Source: Streptomyces chartreusis NRRL 3882 (lineage in GTDB: Bacteria > Actinomycetota > Actinomycetes > Streptomycetales > Streptomycetaceae). From it: a stretch of DNA of 64,000 bases. Made by a program: the position numbers and the translations under genes. This document shows, one piece after another, positions 46,912-55,990 of the stretch (positions are counted from its first letter, which is position 1; each line of letters begins with the position of its first letter). The stretch covers positions 3,286,001-3,350,000 of the forward strand of contig NZ_LT963352.1 in NCBI RefSeq assembly GCF_900236475.1, in the 5' to 3' direction. The notes under the pieces were generated by a model. That model ran no database searches, was not told where the DNA came from, and worked only from the letters and a program-made list of their open reading frames with translations.

Positions 46912-49900
46912 ATGCGGGACAGTCATCGGGCGGAAGCCGAGCGGCTGTTGGCACGGGCCGTGGAGGAGGAGGTGCGCCGGACGGGCGGGCGCACGGACGG
47001 GAAGGTGCTGCTCGCGCGGGCGCGCGGGGCGCTCGACACGATGGCGCAGAGTGCGGCCGAGGAGTACGAGGCCTACACGCGCGCCCTGGACGAGGCGGCG
47101 GCCGGGCAGCTCACCTTCGGGCAGCGTTACGCCCGGGAGGGCGCCGGCACACCGCTGCTGGTGGCCGGGGTCGCGGCGGTCGCGGCCGTCGTCGCCGACA
47201 TGGCTCTCGGCACGGGCACCGGGACGGCGCTGGGCGCGGGCCTGACCGTCGGTGTCGTGGGCGCCGCGGCGACCGTCGTGAAGGTCGTCGGCTCGCATCT
47301 GCCGGCCGCACACCACCGGGCCGGGGCCGCGAGCCAGCCGGGCGGGCCCGAACAACTGCGGCTCCAGTGGCTGACGGCACTGGAGGTGCGGGGCATCCGG
47401 CCGTTCCTCGACCAGCAGCGGGTGCTCGCCGCCTCCACGGGGCCGAAGAAGACCGGGCCGCGGCTGCGGGGCGCCGACAAGAGCGCGGCGGCGCGCGGGC
47501 GCAACGTGCTGGAGCAGTCCTTCGCGCAGCTCCCGGAACCGGCTGAGCCGTTCGCGGGCCGGCGGCACGAACTGGCGCAGATCCGGCAGTGGGTGCAGGC
47601 GGCCCGGGCGAGCACGGAGACCCAGCCGACGGTGGTCGTCCTGCACGGCACGCCCGGCAGCGGCCGGACGACCCTCGCGGTGCACGCCACGCACGATCTG
47701 AAGGACTACTTCCGCGGCGCCTGCGTCGTCGACCTGCGCGCCGAGGGCACCGGCGAGTCCCCGCTGTCCACCCGTGACGCCCTGCTGCATCTGCTCAACC
47801 GGCTCGGCGCGCCCCGCGAGCAACTGCTGTTCCGCGAGCGCTCCTCCCCCGACCAGCAGGTCAAGCGGCTGAGCGAGCTGTACCACCAGCATCTGACCGG
47901 CCTGCCCGTCACCGTCGTCCTGGACGACGCCTCGGACGCCGGGCAGGTCCGCGCCCTGGTCCCCGAGCGGTCCGACAGCCTGGTGCTGGTGACCGCGCGG
48001 AAACCCCTGGAGCTGGGCGAGCTGCCCGCGCGGGTGCACCAACTGCCCGTGACGCCGCTGGACGCGGCGGGTGCGGAGGAACTGCTGGGCGCGGCGGCCC
48101 AGGACCGTTCCGGGCCGTACGACGCCGAGTCCGCCGACCGGGTCCGGGAGCTGTGCGGCGGGCTCCCGCTGGCGCTGCGCATCGCCGGTTCGTGCCTCGG
48201 CCCGCGCTCCCCGCGCGCGCTGGCCACGGACCTCGGCGCGTACGGCCCGGTCGATCCGGTCGAGCGCGCCCTGTGGCTGCGCTACACCGACCAACCGGAG
48301 CCCGTACGCCGACTGCTGCGCCGCCTGGCCCTGGCCGGCCGGGCCTCGCTGGGCGCCGCCGCGGCCGCCGCGCTGCTGGCCACCGACGAGGCGGAGGCGA
48401 AACGCCACCTCCAGGCCCTGACCCGGGCGGGCCTGATCGACCACGTCCGGGGCGACCGCTACCGGCTGCACGACCTGGTCCGCGCCTTCGCCCAGGCCCG
48501 GCTCCTCGACGAGGAGGAACCGGCCGAGCGCACGGCGGCGCAGGAACGGCTGATCGTGAACTACGCCGAGCTGGCCGACTCGGTGCTGCGCATGGTCGAC
48601 GGCAACATGTCGACCCGCACGAACCGCTTCAGCCCGTACGGCTTCCCCTCCCTCGACGAGGCGCTGCGCTGGCTGGACGACGAGTCGAGCTTCATCACGG
48701 CGGCGCTGCGGCACGCCGAGGGCGTGAACCAGGCCGCCGTCCTGAACCTCCTGGGCGCCCTGTGCGACTACTGCCTGCTGCGCGGCGACCTCTACCGCCT
48801 GGGCGAGATCAGCGAGCTGGCCCAGGCGGTGGACGAGGGTCTGCTGGTCCGCTCGGTGCAGTGGCGCACCGGCATCGCGGCACGGCAGCTCGGCGAACTG
48901 GACAAGGCGCGTACGACCCTCGCCTCGGTCGTCGACCTGTACCGGGAGGCCCATCACGAGGCGGGTGCCGCCCGCGCCCTGTGCTCCCTCGGCATCACCC
49001 TGCACCACCAGGGCAATCTGACGGAGGCGTCGGCGAAGCTCCGCGAGGCCCTGGCCCTCCAGTCCTCCGCCGAGCTGGCGACCGACCGGGCCTGGACGAT
49101 GCACGCCCTGGCGGCGGTGGAGCGGGACCGGGCCCGGCTGGCGGAGGCGCTGGACCTGCTGACCGAGTCACTGGTCCTGCACCGGCGGGGTGAGTCCGTG
49201 CACGGCCAGGCCTGGGCCCACTTCCAGCTCGGCCAGCTCGGCCTGCGCATGGGCGACGTCCCGCGCGCCGAGGCCGAGCTGCGCGCGGCCCTGCAGCTGT
49301 ACGGCCGGACCCGTGACGCCCGTGGCGAGGCCTGGGCCCTGACCCAGCTGGCCCGTGCCCTGCTGGTCGCCGGTGACGCGTCCCCGGCCGTGGAGGAACT
49401 GCGCGGGGCCGCCGCCCGGCACCGCGAGAACGAGGACGCGCGCGGCGAGGCGTGGACGCTGTACTACCTCGGCCAGGCCCTGGAGGAGACGGGCAACCTG
49501 GACCAGGCGGTCCGCGAACTGGAACGCTCCCGCACGATGTTCTCCCGTATGCGGGACGTCTACGGCCTGGCCTGCGCCCGCCACCACTCGGCGCGCGTCA
49601 CCCGCGACCAGCGGGCGGCCCAGACGGGCTCCCTGCGCAACTCCGGCTTCGCCCGCCAGCTCCTCGTGGACGCCCGCGCCGACTTCCAGCGGATCGGCGT
49701 CGCCCACGGCGAGGCGTGGACCTGCCTGGAACTGGCGGTGGTGGACGCGGGCAACGCACGCACCCAGCAGGCGCTGACGCTGTGCGACGAGGCGGCGGAC
49801 CTCTTCAGGTCGTACGGCGACCGCCGGGGCGAGGACTGGGCCCGCTTCCTGCGCTGCACGCTGCTGCCGTACGCGGCCCCCGGTGGCATGGAGGTCGGCA

Positions 49901-50109
49901 CGGCCGTGGCCCAGGAGGAACTGGCCCAGCTGGCCCGCGCGAGCCATCCGCTGCGCGACCAGAAACTGGACGACTACCTCGACGCCTACACCCTGCTGCT
50001 GGAACGCGGCGTGACCCTGGAGGCGGGCTGGCAGGCCTGGCGCCTGGGCATGGTGCCGAACCGGCATGCGCGGGAGGTGATGGGCGTGGCCGTGGAGTCG
50101 AAGGCCTAG
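46912..50109 (+). CDS. Membrane-associated STAND (NB-ARC) ATPase with TPR repeats and Arg-type P-loop
   Basis: 1065 residues from ATG 46912. The frame is open further upstream, but that DNA overlaps the divergent gene. The N-terminal coiled/helical region is followed by two hydrophobic segments (about 78-122: AGVAAVAAVVADMALG, LTVGVVGAAATVVKVVG). The NB-ARC domain has P-loop GTPGSGRTTLA (about 247-257; the usual Lys is Arg), VTVVLDDASD, VLVTARKPLELGELP, CGGLPLALRIAG and RLHDLVRAFAQ (MHD-like). About ten TPR-like repeats follow (560-1040). There is no DNA-binding domain, so it is not a standard SARP/LuxR activator. It may be a membrane signalling or defence-type NLR-like protein. Confidence 0.88.
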   Translation: MRDSHRAEAERLLARAVEEEVRRTGGRTDGKVLLARARGALDTMAQSAAEEYEAYTRALDEAAAGQLTFGQRYAREGAGTPLLVAGVAAVAAVVADMALGTGTGTALGAGLTVGVVGAAATVVKVVGSHLPAAHHRAGAASQPGGPEQLRLQWLTALEVRGIRPFLDQQRVLAASTGPKKTGPRLRGADKSAAARGRNVLEQSFAQLPEPAEPFAGRRHELAQIRQWVQAARASTETQPTVVVLHGTPGSGRTTLAVHATHDLKDYFRGACVVDLRAEGTGESPLSTRDALLHLLNRLGAPREQLLFRERSSPDQQVKRLSELYHQHLTGLPVTVVLDDASDAGQVRALVPERSDSLVLVTARKPLELGELPARVHQLPVTPLDAAGAEELLGAAAQDRSGPYDAESADRVRELCGGLPLALRIAGSCLGPRSPRALATDLGAYGPVDPVERALWLRYTDQPEPVRRLLRRLALAGRASLGAAAAAALLATDEAEAKRHLQALTRAGLIDHVRGDRYRLHDLVRAFAQARLLDEEEPAERTAAQERLIVNYAELADSVLRMVDGNMSTRTNRFSPYGFPSLDEALRWLDDESSFITAALRHAEGVNQAAVLNLLGALCDYCLLRGDLYRLGEISELAQAVDEGLLVRSVQWRTGIAARQLGELDKARTTLASVVDLYREAHHEAGAARALCSLGITLHHQGNLTEASAKLREALALQSSAELATDRAWTMHALAAVERDRARLAEALDLLTESLVLHRRGESVHGQAWAHFQLGQLGLRMGDVPRAEAELRAALQLYGRTRDARGEAWALTQLARALLVAGDASPAVEELRGAAARHRENEDARGEAWTLYYLGQALEETGNLDQAVRELERSRTMFSRMRDVYGLACARHHSARVTRDQRAAQTGSLRNSGFARQLLVDARADFQRIGVAHGEAWTCLELAVVDAGNARTQQALTLCDEAADLFRSYGDRRGEDWARFLRCTLLPYAAPGGMEVGTAVAQEELAQLARASHPLRDQKLDDYLDAYTLLLERGVTLEAGWQAWRLGMVPNRHAREVMGVAVESKA

Positions 50110-50133
50110 GGACACCCTCCGGCGCGCGCGGCG

Positions 50134-50167
50134 CACCCGTCGGAGGCGAAACGGCCGCCGACGGGTG
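50134..50167. terminator. Bidirectional hairpin between the STAND gene and mca run
   Basis: CACCCGTCGG (50134-50143) and CCGACGGGTG (50158-50167) form a perfect 10-bp stem with a 14-nt loop, 25 nt after the STAND stop and 35 nt before the convergent gene's stop. Confidence 0.75.
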
Positions 50168-50201
50168 TTCCCGGGGAGAGACGGCCGCCCCGGGAGGGGG
50201 G

Positions 50202-50471
50202 TCAGCCCCGCTGCTGCTTGCCCTGGCCCGATGCCTCCGCGTCCGCGGGCTCCGGCTCGGCCTGCTCTGCCTGCTCTGCCTTGGGGTCCGGGACCTGGGT
50301 GAAGTCGACCCTGTTCATGTGCCGGCTCATGGACTTCATCAGGGCCCACACCGCCAGGGCCATCGCCGCGAAGACGATGAAGCCGAGGACGCCGGGGGTG
50401 ACCTTGTCCTCGTCGACCTCCTTGGCGAAGGTGACGAGGTGCGTCATTGCCAGGGTTGCGCTTGCGCTCAT
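50202..50471 (-). CDS. Small single-pass membrane protein coupled to mca
   Basis: 89 residues from ATG 50471; an ATG at 50480 inside the end of mca would add three residues. The N-terminal ~25 residues are polar, then one membrane helix (PGVLGFIVFAAMALAVWALM), a basic motif SMSRHMNRVDF, and an acidic, Gln/Glu-rich tail. It begins 1 nt after the mca stop, so it is translated with it. It is conserved-looking, with unknown function; it may be an assembly or anchoring partner. Confidence 0.75.
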   Translation of the reverse strand: MSASATLAMTHLVTFAKEVDEDKVTPGVLGFIVFAAMALAVWALMKSMSRHMNRVDFTQVPDPKAEQAEQAEPEPADAEASGQGKQQRG

Positions 50472-50472
50472 G

Positions 50473-51354
50473 TCAGGCATTGTCGCGGACGCCCGCGAAG
50501 AGGTCGTCCTCGGGGAGGGAGGTATCGACGAGGGACTTCGCCAGCTCGTACTCCTCCGTCGGCCAGACCTCCTTCTGGATCTCCATCGGCACCTTGAACC
50601 AGCCGCCGTCCGGGTCGATCTGCGTGGCGTGCGCGATCAGCGCCTTGTCGCGGATCTCGTAGAAGTCGGCGCAGGGGATGTGTGTGGTGAGCGTGCGCTG
50701 CTTCATCCCGAACTCGTCCCAGCGCTTGAGCCAGTCCCCGTAGGGCGACTCCAGACCCCGGTCGAGCATCGCCTGGTGCAGGGCCTCGGTGCGCGGGCGG
50801 TTGAAGCCCTGGTTGTAGTAGAGCTTCTGCGGCTGGTACGCGGGGCCGTACTCGGCCTCCGGGTACTTCTCGGTGTCCGCCGCCCCCTCGAACGCCACCA
50901 TCGAGATCTTGTGGGTCATGATGTGGTCGGGGTGCGGGTAGCCGCCGTTCTCGTCGTAGGTGGTGATCACCTGGGGACGGAAGGAACGGATCTTCCGCAC
51001 CAGCTCACCGGCCGCGTGGTCGACGTCCTCCAGGGCGAAGCAGCCCTCCGGCAGCGGCGGCAGCGGGTCGCCCTCGGGCAGGCCCGAGTCGACGAAGCCG
51101 AGCCACTCCTGCTTGACGCCCAGGATCTCCCGGGCCTCGTCCATCTCCTTCTTGCGTACCTCGTGGATGTGCTCCTCGACGTACTTGTCCCCCTGGAGCT
51201 TCGGATTGAGGATGGAGCCGCGTTCCCCGCCCGTGCAGGTCACGACCAGCACGTCCACCCCCTCGGACACGTACTTGGCCATGGTCGCCGCGCCCTTGCT
51301 CGACTCGTCGTCGGGGTGGGCGTGAACGGCCATCAGTCGCAACTGGTCAGTCAA
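50473..51354 (-). CDS. mca: Mycothiol S-conjugate amidase
   Basis: Zinc amidase that splits mycothiol S-conjugates into a mercapturic acid and GlcN-Ins, detoxifying electrophiles and antibiotics. 293 residues. Metal motif AHPDDE at 12-17 (His13, Asp16) with third His in GYPHPDHIMTH (about 140). EWLGFVDSGLPEG and ITTYDENGGYPH are typical of the Mca/MshB fold, and the length is closer to Mca than MshB. ATG 51354. It is the first gene of a short minus-strand pair and diverges from the DUF4307 gene 147 nt away. Its presence implies mycothiol as the main thiol. Confidence 0.95.
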   Translation of the reverse strand: MTDQLRLMAVHAHPDDESSKGAATMAKYVSEGVDVLVVTCTGGERGSILNPKLQGDKYVEEHIHEVRKKEMDEAREILGVKQEWLGFVDSGLPEGDPLPPLPEGCFALEDVDHAAGELVRKIRSFRPQVITTYDENGGYPHPDHIMTHKISMVAFEGAADTEKYPEAEYGPAYQPQKLYYNQGFNRPRTEALHQAMLDRGLESPYGDWLKRWDEFGMKQRTLTTHIPCADFYEIRDKALIAHATQIDPDGGWFKVPMEIQKEVWPTEEYELAKSLVDTSLPEDDLFAGVRDNA

Positions 51355-51500
51355 GACTCATTCCTCAGTAAGTCGGCGCCCTGTGTGCGTCGGCGCAATC
51401 AGCGGCTTCTATAGTGACCGAATCGGGGGGCGAATAATTCCGGGCCCCGGTCCCGGGCCCCTTACGGGACCTTCGTCCCGGCCCCGTCTGGAGGACGATC

Positions 51501-51899
51501 ATGAGTACGGCGAGCACGCGACTGCCCGAGGGGCGTTACGGCCGTTCCTCGGACGAGCGTGCCGACCGCACGCTCAAGATCGTCGGCGCCGTCCTCGCGG
51601 TGGCGCTGCTGGGGCTCGTCGGCTGGTTCGGCTACCACTACGTCGCCCAGAGCGAGATCAGCGCCGAGGTGATCAGCTTCGAGCCCGGCAAGGAGTCCGT
51701 GCAGGTGCACCTGGAGGTCCGCAAGGACGCCGGTACCGACGGCTACTGCACCGTGCGCTCGCAGGCCGAGAACGGTGCCGAGGTCGGCCGGGCCGATTTC
51801 CGCTTCGGCGGGGACGCCACCCGCATCGACAAGGTCGTCACGCTCCGTACGACGTCCCCGGGGACGACGGCCGAGCTGCTGGGCTGCCACACCGGCTGA
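51501..51899 (+). CDS. DUF4307 membrane protein
   Basis: 132 residues from ATG 51501 with GGAGGA upstream. A short cytoplasmic N-terminus (LPEGRYGRSSDERADRTLK) is followed by one membrane helix (IVGAVLAVALLGLVGWFGYHYV) and an extracytoplasmic beta domain with two Cys (GYCTVRSQAENG, LLGCHTG) that may pair. This fits DUF4307, which I associate with actinobacterial mca loci. Function unknown. It precedes greA by 179 nt. Confidence 0.88.
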   Translation: MSTASTRLPEGRYGRSSDERADRTLKIVGAVLAVALLGLVGWFGYHYVAQSEISAEVISFEPGKESVQVHLEVRKDAGTDGYCTVRSQAENGAEVGRADFRFGGDATRIDKVVTLRTTSPGTTAELLGCHTG

Positions 51900-52078
51900 G
51901 ACCCCGCCCGGGTCACCTGCAATACGTAGCGCCTGACCTGCGTTGACGTGAATCTGGTGGCTTATGTCCTCCCCCTTCCGCCCCTGAATTGTTAGGCTCG
52001 TGGTTTCGCCCATCCGTGAAGGAACATGCTTCTGGGTAGGGCGATGCTTTGTATTCCCAGTACCTACGAGGAGCACCT

Positions 52079-52576
52079 GTGACCCAGACCAGCGAGAACG
52101 TCACCTGGCTGACCCAGGAGGCGTACAACAAGCTCAAGGCTGAGCTTGAGTACCTTACTGGTCCCGCGCGGGCTGAGATCTCCGCGAAGATCGCCGCCGC
52201 GCGCGAGGAGGGCGACCTGCGTGAGAACGGCGGGTACCACGCAGCCAAGGAGGAGCAGGGCAAGCAGGAACTCCGTGTGCGCCAGCTCACCCAGCTCCTC
52301 GAGAGCGCCAAGGTCGGCGAGGCGCCCGCGGCGGACGGCGCCGTGGCGCCCGGCATGGTCGTCACGATCGCCTTCGACGGTGACGAGGACGACACTCTGA
52401 CGTTCCTGCTCGCCTCGCGCGAGTACGCGAGCACCGACATCGAGACGTACTCTCCGCAGTCCCCGCTGGGCACCGGCGTGATCGGCCACAAGGTCGGCGA
52501 GGACGCGGAGTACGAGCTCCCGAACGGCAAGAAGGCCTCGGTGAAGATCCTCAAGGCCGAGCCGTACGAGGGCTGA
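52079..52576 (+). CDS. greA: Transcript cleavage factor GreA
   Basis: 165 residues from GTG 52079 with GAGGAG 7 nt upstream. An upstream ATG at 52049 is not favoured. GreA enters the RNA polymerase secondary channel and stimulates cleavage of backtracked RNA. The N-terminal coiled coil carries the tip acids Asp46 and Glu49 in EEGDLRENGGYHAA. The C-terminal FKBP-like domain has GTGVIGHKVGEDAEYELP. All key features are intact. A strong hairpin terminator follows. Confidence 0.96.
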   Translation: MTQTSENVTWLTQEAYNKLKAELEYLTGPARAEISAKIAAAREEGDLRENGGYHAAKEEQGKQELRVRQLTQLLESAKVGEAPAADGAVAPGMVVTIAFDGDEDDTLTFLLASREYASTDIETYSPQSPLGTGVIGHKVGEDAEYELPNGKKASVKILKAEPYEG

Positions 52577-52600
52577 ACCACCCCGGCCGATGTCCTGACC

Positions 52601-52631
52601 TGCCCCCGGCGTCCTCGCGGCGCCGGGGGCA
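52601..52631. terminator. Bidirectional hairpin between greA and the ABC permease gene
   Basis: TGCCCCCGGCG (52601-52611) and CGCCGGGGGCA (52621-52631) form a perfect 11-bp stem with a 9-nt loop, 24 nt after greA and 3 nt before the convergent gene's stop codon. Confidence 0.87.
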
Positions 52632-52634
52632 TCG

Positions 52635-53492
52635 TCATGCCGTCGCGGACCGGTACTTGCGCACCGCCAGCGTCCGGAAGACGACCAGGATCAGGATCGA
52701 GTAGATCAGCGAGGCCCAGACGGGGTGCTGCATGGGCCAGGCCGCCGACGGCGACTGGCCCGGGTTGGCGAACAGCACGCGGCAGGCCTGGACCGTGGCG
52801 CTGAAGGGGTTCCACTCGGCGATATGGCGCAGCCACGGGGTCATGTGGCTGGTGTCCACGAACGCGTTCGAGATGAAGGTGACCGGGAAGAGCCAGATCA
52901 GCCCGCTGGACGTGGCCGCCTCCGGGGTCCGGACGGACATGCCGATCAGGGCGCCGATCCAGGTGAACGCGTAGCCGAGCAGGAGCAGCAGGCCGAAGGC
53001 CCCGAGCACCTTGCCGACGTTGGTGTCGCCGTCCGAGCCGACGCGCCAGCCGACCAGGAGGGCCACCACCGCGAGGACGACCAGGGTGAGGGCAGTCTGC
53101 GCGGAGTCGGCGAGGGTGCGCCCGGTGAGCACCGCGCCACGCGCCATGGGCAGGGAGCGGAAGCGGTCGATGAGGCCCTTGTGCATGTCGTCGGCGATGC
53201 CGGCGCCGGAGCTGGCGGTGGCGAACGTGACGGTCTGCGCGAAGATGCCCGCCATCAGGAAGTTCTTGTAGTCGACGGCGCTGGTGCTGCCGCCGATCTG
53301 CATGGAACCGCCGAAGACGTAGGTGAACAGCACCACGAACATGATCGGCTGGATCAGCCCGTAGATGATCATCTCCGGGATCCGGGACATGCGGATCAGG
53401 TTGCGTTTCGCGATGACCATCGAGTCCCGGATGGACTGGCTGACCGGGTTCGCGGCCGGCGCGACCCGCACGGTGTCGGTGACGGCGCTCAC
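52635..53492 (-). CDS. ABC-2 type exporter permease (DrrB-like)
   Basis: 285 residues from GTG 53492, which overlaps the ATPase stop by 4 nt. Six membrane helices; the signature region reads SIRDSMVIAKRNLIRMSR then IPEMIIYGLIQPIMFVVLF. FMAGI-like NFLMAGIFAQTVTFA and KGLIDRFRSLPMARGAVLTG are classical DrrB elements, followed by FPVTFISNAFVDTSHMTPWL. It forms an exporter with the ATPase encoded immediately upstream, probably for a hydrophobic drug or lipid. Confidence 0.93.
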   Translation of the reverse strand: MSAVTDTVRVAPAANPVSQSIRDSMVIAKRNLIRMSRIPEMIIYGLIQPIMFVVLFTYVFGGSMQIGGSTSAVDYKNFLMAGIFAQTVTFATASSGAGIADDMHKGLIDRFRSLPMARGAVLTGRTLADSAQTALTLVVLAVVALLVGWRVGSDGDTNVGKVLGAFGLLLLLGYAFTWIGALIGMSVRTPEAATSSGLIWLFPVTFISNAFVDTSHMTPWLRHIAEWNPFSATVQACRVLFANPGQSPSAAWPMQHPVWASLIYSILILVVFRTLAVRKYRSATA

Positions 53493-54466
53493 TTGACGGC
53501 CTCCTCGTCGTTCTCCTCGTTCTTCGCCTCTGCCACGTGTCCCGTCAGCGACAGGAAGACGTCGTCGAGGGTCGGCCGGCGCAGGCCGATGTCGTCGATC
53601 TCGATGCCCCGGGCGTCCAGTTCCCGGATGACCTCGGCGAGGAGCTTGGCACCGCCGGTCACGGGCGCCGTGAGCTTGCGCATGTGCTCCTCGACGGTGG
53701 TGTCGCCCTTGCTGAAGCCGGCGAGCACCTCGGCGGCGGACCGGATGTGCTCGCGCTCGTGCACCACGACCTCGACGCGCTCTCCGCCGGTGCGGGCCTT
53801 GAGCTGGTCGGAGGTGCCCTTGGCGATGACCTTGCCGTGGTCGACCACCGCGATGTCGTGCGCCAGGTGGTCGGCCTCTTCCAGGTACTGCGTGGTCAGC
53901 AGCAGCGTCGTGCCGCCGGAGACCAGTTGCTTGATGACCTCCCACAACTGCTGGCGGTTGCGGGGGTCGAGGCCGGTCGTCGGCTCGTCCATGAACATCA
54001 CGGGCGGCGAGACGACGAGGGCCGCCGCGAGGTCGAGCCGGCGGCGCATGCCTCCGGAGTAGGTCTTGGTGGGGCGGTCGGCCGCGTCCGCGAGGTGGAA
54101 CTGCTCCAGCAGCTCGACCGCGCGCTCCTTCGCCGCCTTCGCCTTCATCTGGTAGAGCCGGCCGACCATCTGCAGGTTCTCGCGGCCGGTCAGGTACTCG
54201 TCGACGGCTGCGAACTGGCCGGACAGGCCGATGGAGCGGCGGACGGCGTCGGGCTGTTTGAGCACGTCGAGGCCTGCGACGACCGCCCGTCCGCTGTCGG
54301 GGCGCAGCAGGGTGGTCAGGCAGCGGACGGTGGTCGTCTTGCCCGCGCCGTTCGGCCCGAGCAGGCCGAGGACCGTGCCCTCGGGCACGTCGAGGTCGAC
54401 ACCGTCCAAGGCCCTTACGTCGCCGAAGGTCTTGACCAGACCCTCGGCATAGATGGCGCCTGGCAT
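53489..54466 (-). CDS. ABC exporter ATPase (DrrA-like)
   Basis: 325 residues from ATG 54466, chosen because GGAG lies 6 nt upstream; an in-frame ATG at 54478 is less likely. Motifs: GLLGPNGAGKTTTVRCL (Walker A), QFAAVDEYLTGRENL (Q-loop), KTYSGGMRRRLDLAAAL (signature), PVMFMDEPTTGLDPRNR (Walker B) and LLLTTQYLEEADHLA (H-loop region). The DrrA-type C-terminal extension is present (GIEIDDIGLRRPTLDDVFL). Driven by a clear promoter at 54526-54554 that contains a palindrome. Confidence 0.95.
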   Translation of the reverse strand: MPGAIYAEGLVKTFGDVRALDGVDLDVPEGTVLGLLGPNGAGKTTTVRCLTTLLRPDSGRAVVAGLDVLKQPDAVRRSIGLSGQFAAVDEYLTGRENLQMVGRLYQMKAKAAKERAVELLEQFHLADAADRPTKTYSGGMRRRLDLAAALVVSPPVMFMDEPTTGLDPRNRQQLWEVIKQLVSGGTTLLLTTQYLEEADHLAHDIAVVDHGKVIAKGTSDQLKARTGGERVEVVVHEREHIRSAAEVLAGFSKGDTTVEEHMRKLTAPVTGGAKLLAEVIRELDARGIEIDDIGLRRPTLDDVFLSLTGHVAEAKNEENDEEAVK

Positions 54467-54525
54467 AAAAGTCTCCACGTATTCGGGGATCGCCGGACAG
54501 GGTGGATCAGTTTTCGCACGAACAC

Positions 54526-54554
54526 ATCATAACGCGATGTATCGCGTCTCTCAA
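54526..54554 (-). promoter_or_regulatory. Promoter of the DrrAB-type exporter with palindromic operator in the spacer
   Basis: On the minus strand TTGAGA (complement of 54549-54554) and TATGAT (complement of 54526-54531) are separated by exactly 17 bp. The spacer holds a near-perfect palindrome, ACGCGAT-GT-ATCGCGT (54532-54547). A repressor there would block polymerase directly. The leader is about 50 nt. The shape is that of a substrate-controlled exporter promoter (TetR, PadR or MarR type). No regulator gene is adjacent on this strand. Confidence 0.82.
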
Positions 54555-54615
54555 CAAGGTTTCCCATGTTCCGTTTCATGCGACGAAAGGATCTTGAGCC
54601 CGGCTCGCCAGGCGG

Positions 54616-55845
54616 TCAGCCCATGACCGTGTAGCCCGCCTCGCGCAGCGCCTGGCCCACCTCGGCGCAGTGCGCCGGGCCCTTCGTCTCCAGGTGCAGC
54701 TCGACCTCCGCCTCCGTGAGCCCGAGCCGTGGGTCGGTTCGTACGTGGCTCACATCAAGGACGTTAGCGTCGACCACTGACAACACGCCCAGAAGCGTGG
54801 CCAAGGCTCCGGGCCGGTCCGTCAGCCGCAGCCGGACGGCCAGGTAGCGGCCCTGCGCGGCCATGCCGTGCCGCAGCACCCGCTGCATCAGCACCGGGTC
54901 GACATTGCCGCCGGACAGCACCGCGACCACCGGCCCCTCGAAGGAGCCGGGCCGGCTCAGCAGCGCCGCGACCGGGCTCGCCCCGGCCGGCTCCACGACC
55001 AGCTTGGCCCGCTCCAGGCACAGCAGCAGCGCGGCGGACAGCTCGTCCTCGCTGACCGTGCGCACCTCGTCGACCAGCTCGCCGACGATCCCGAACGGCA
55101 CGTCGCCGGGCCGCCCGACCTTGATGCCGTCGGCCATCGTCGCCGGATTCTCGACCGTGACGGGCCGGCCCGCCGCCAGCGAGGGGGGATAGGCCGCCGC
55201 GCCCTCCGCCTGGACGCCCACGATCCGCAGATCCGGCCGCAGGGCCTTCACCGACACCGCGATCCCGGCGGCCAGCCCGCCCCCGCCGATGCCGACCACG
55301 ATCGTGCGCGCCTCCGGGCACTGCTCCAGGATCTCCAGGCCGACCGTGCCCTGGCCCGCGATGATGTCGGGGTGGTCGAAGGGGTGGATGAACACCGCGC
55401 CCGTCTCGGCCGCGTACTCCTGCGCGGCGGCCAGCGTCTCGTCGACCACCTGGCCGTGCAGCCGCACCTCGGCCCCGTAGTCCCGGGTGGCGCTGACCTT
55501 GGGCAGCGGGGCGCCCTTCGGCATGAACACGGTGGAGCGCACGCCGAGCAGCGCGGACGCCAGGGCCACGCCCTGCGCGTGGTTGCCGGCGCTCGCGGCG
55601 ACGACTCCGGCGGCGCGTTCCTCGGGCAGCAGGCCGGCGATCCGCACATAGGCGCCGCGCAGCTTGAACGAACCCGTCCGCTGGAGGTTCTCGCACTTGA
55701 GATGCACCGGCGCGCCGACCAGCTGGGACAGGTGCCTGCTGCCCTCCAGCGCGGTCACCCGAGCCACGCCCGAGAGCATCTTCTGGGCGCCGCGCACGTC
55801 GTCGAGGGTGACGGGCCGCAAGGAGTCAGCCGTGCTGTAGCTCAT
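54616..55845 (-). CDS. ilvA: Threonine ammonia-lyase with C-terminal ACT domain
   Basis: 409 residues from ATG 55845. PLP-dependent threonine deaminase producing 2-oxobutyrate and ammonia. PLP Lys61 in RTGSFKLRGA; phosphate loop GIGGGGLAAGIAV; Ser/Asn contacts in SAGNHAQGVA. A single ACT domain (about 325-409: YLAVRLRLTDRPGALATLL) suggests feedback control, but the protein is shorter than the classical two-ACT IlvA, so a catabolic or single-ACT biosynthetic form is possible. It is divergent from the MarR gene. Confidence 0.94.
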   Translation of the reverse strand: MSYSTADSLRPVTLDDVRGAQKMLSGVARVTALEGSRHLSQLVGAPVHLKCENLQRTGSFKLRGAYVRIAGLLPEERAAGVVAASAGNHAQGVALASALLGVRSTVFMPKGAPLPKVSATRDYGAEVRLHGQVVDETLAAAQEYAAETGAVFIHPFDHPDIIAGQGTVGLEILEQCPEARTIVVGIGGGGLAAGIAVSVKALRPDLRIVGVQAEGAAAYPPSLAAGRPVTVENPATMADGIKVGRPGDVPFGIVGELVDEVRTVSEDELSAALLLCLERAKLVVEPAGASPVAALLSRPGSFEGPVVAVLSGGNVDPVLMQRVLRHGMAAQGRYLAVRLRLTDRPGALATLLGVLSVVDANVLDVSHVRTDPRLGLTEAEVELHLETKGPAHCAEVGQALREAGYTVMG

Positions 55846-55990
55846 GACTCCAGCATCGCAGTTCACGAGCGGGAACGGCCGTTGTGACCAACCTCCGAGA
55901 CCCGCTTTGCGCAGCGCCGGTACGGCCCGCCCCCCGGCCGCGTACCCTGTCCCCCAATCAGCCAGCCCTCCACGAAGTGAGCCCCCGGCC

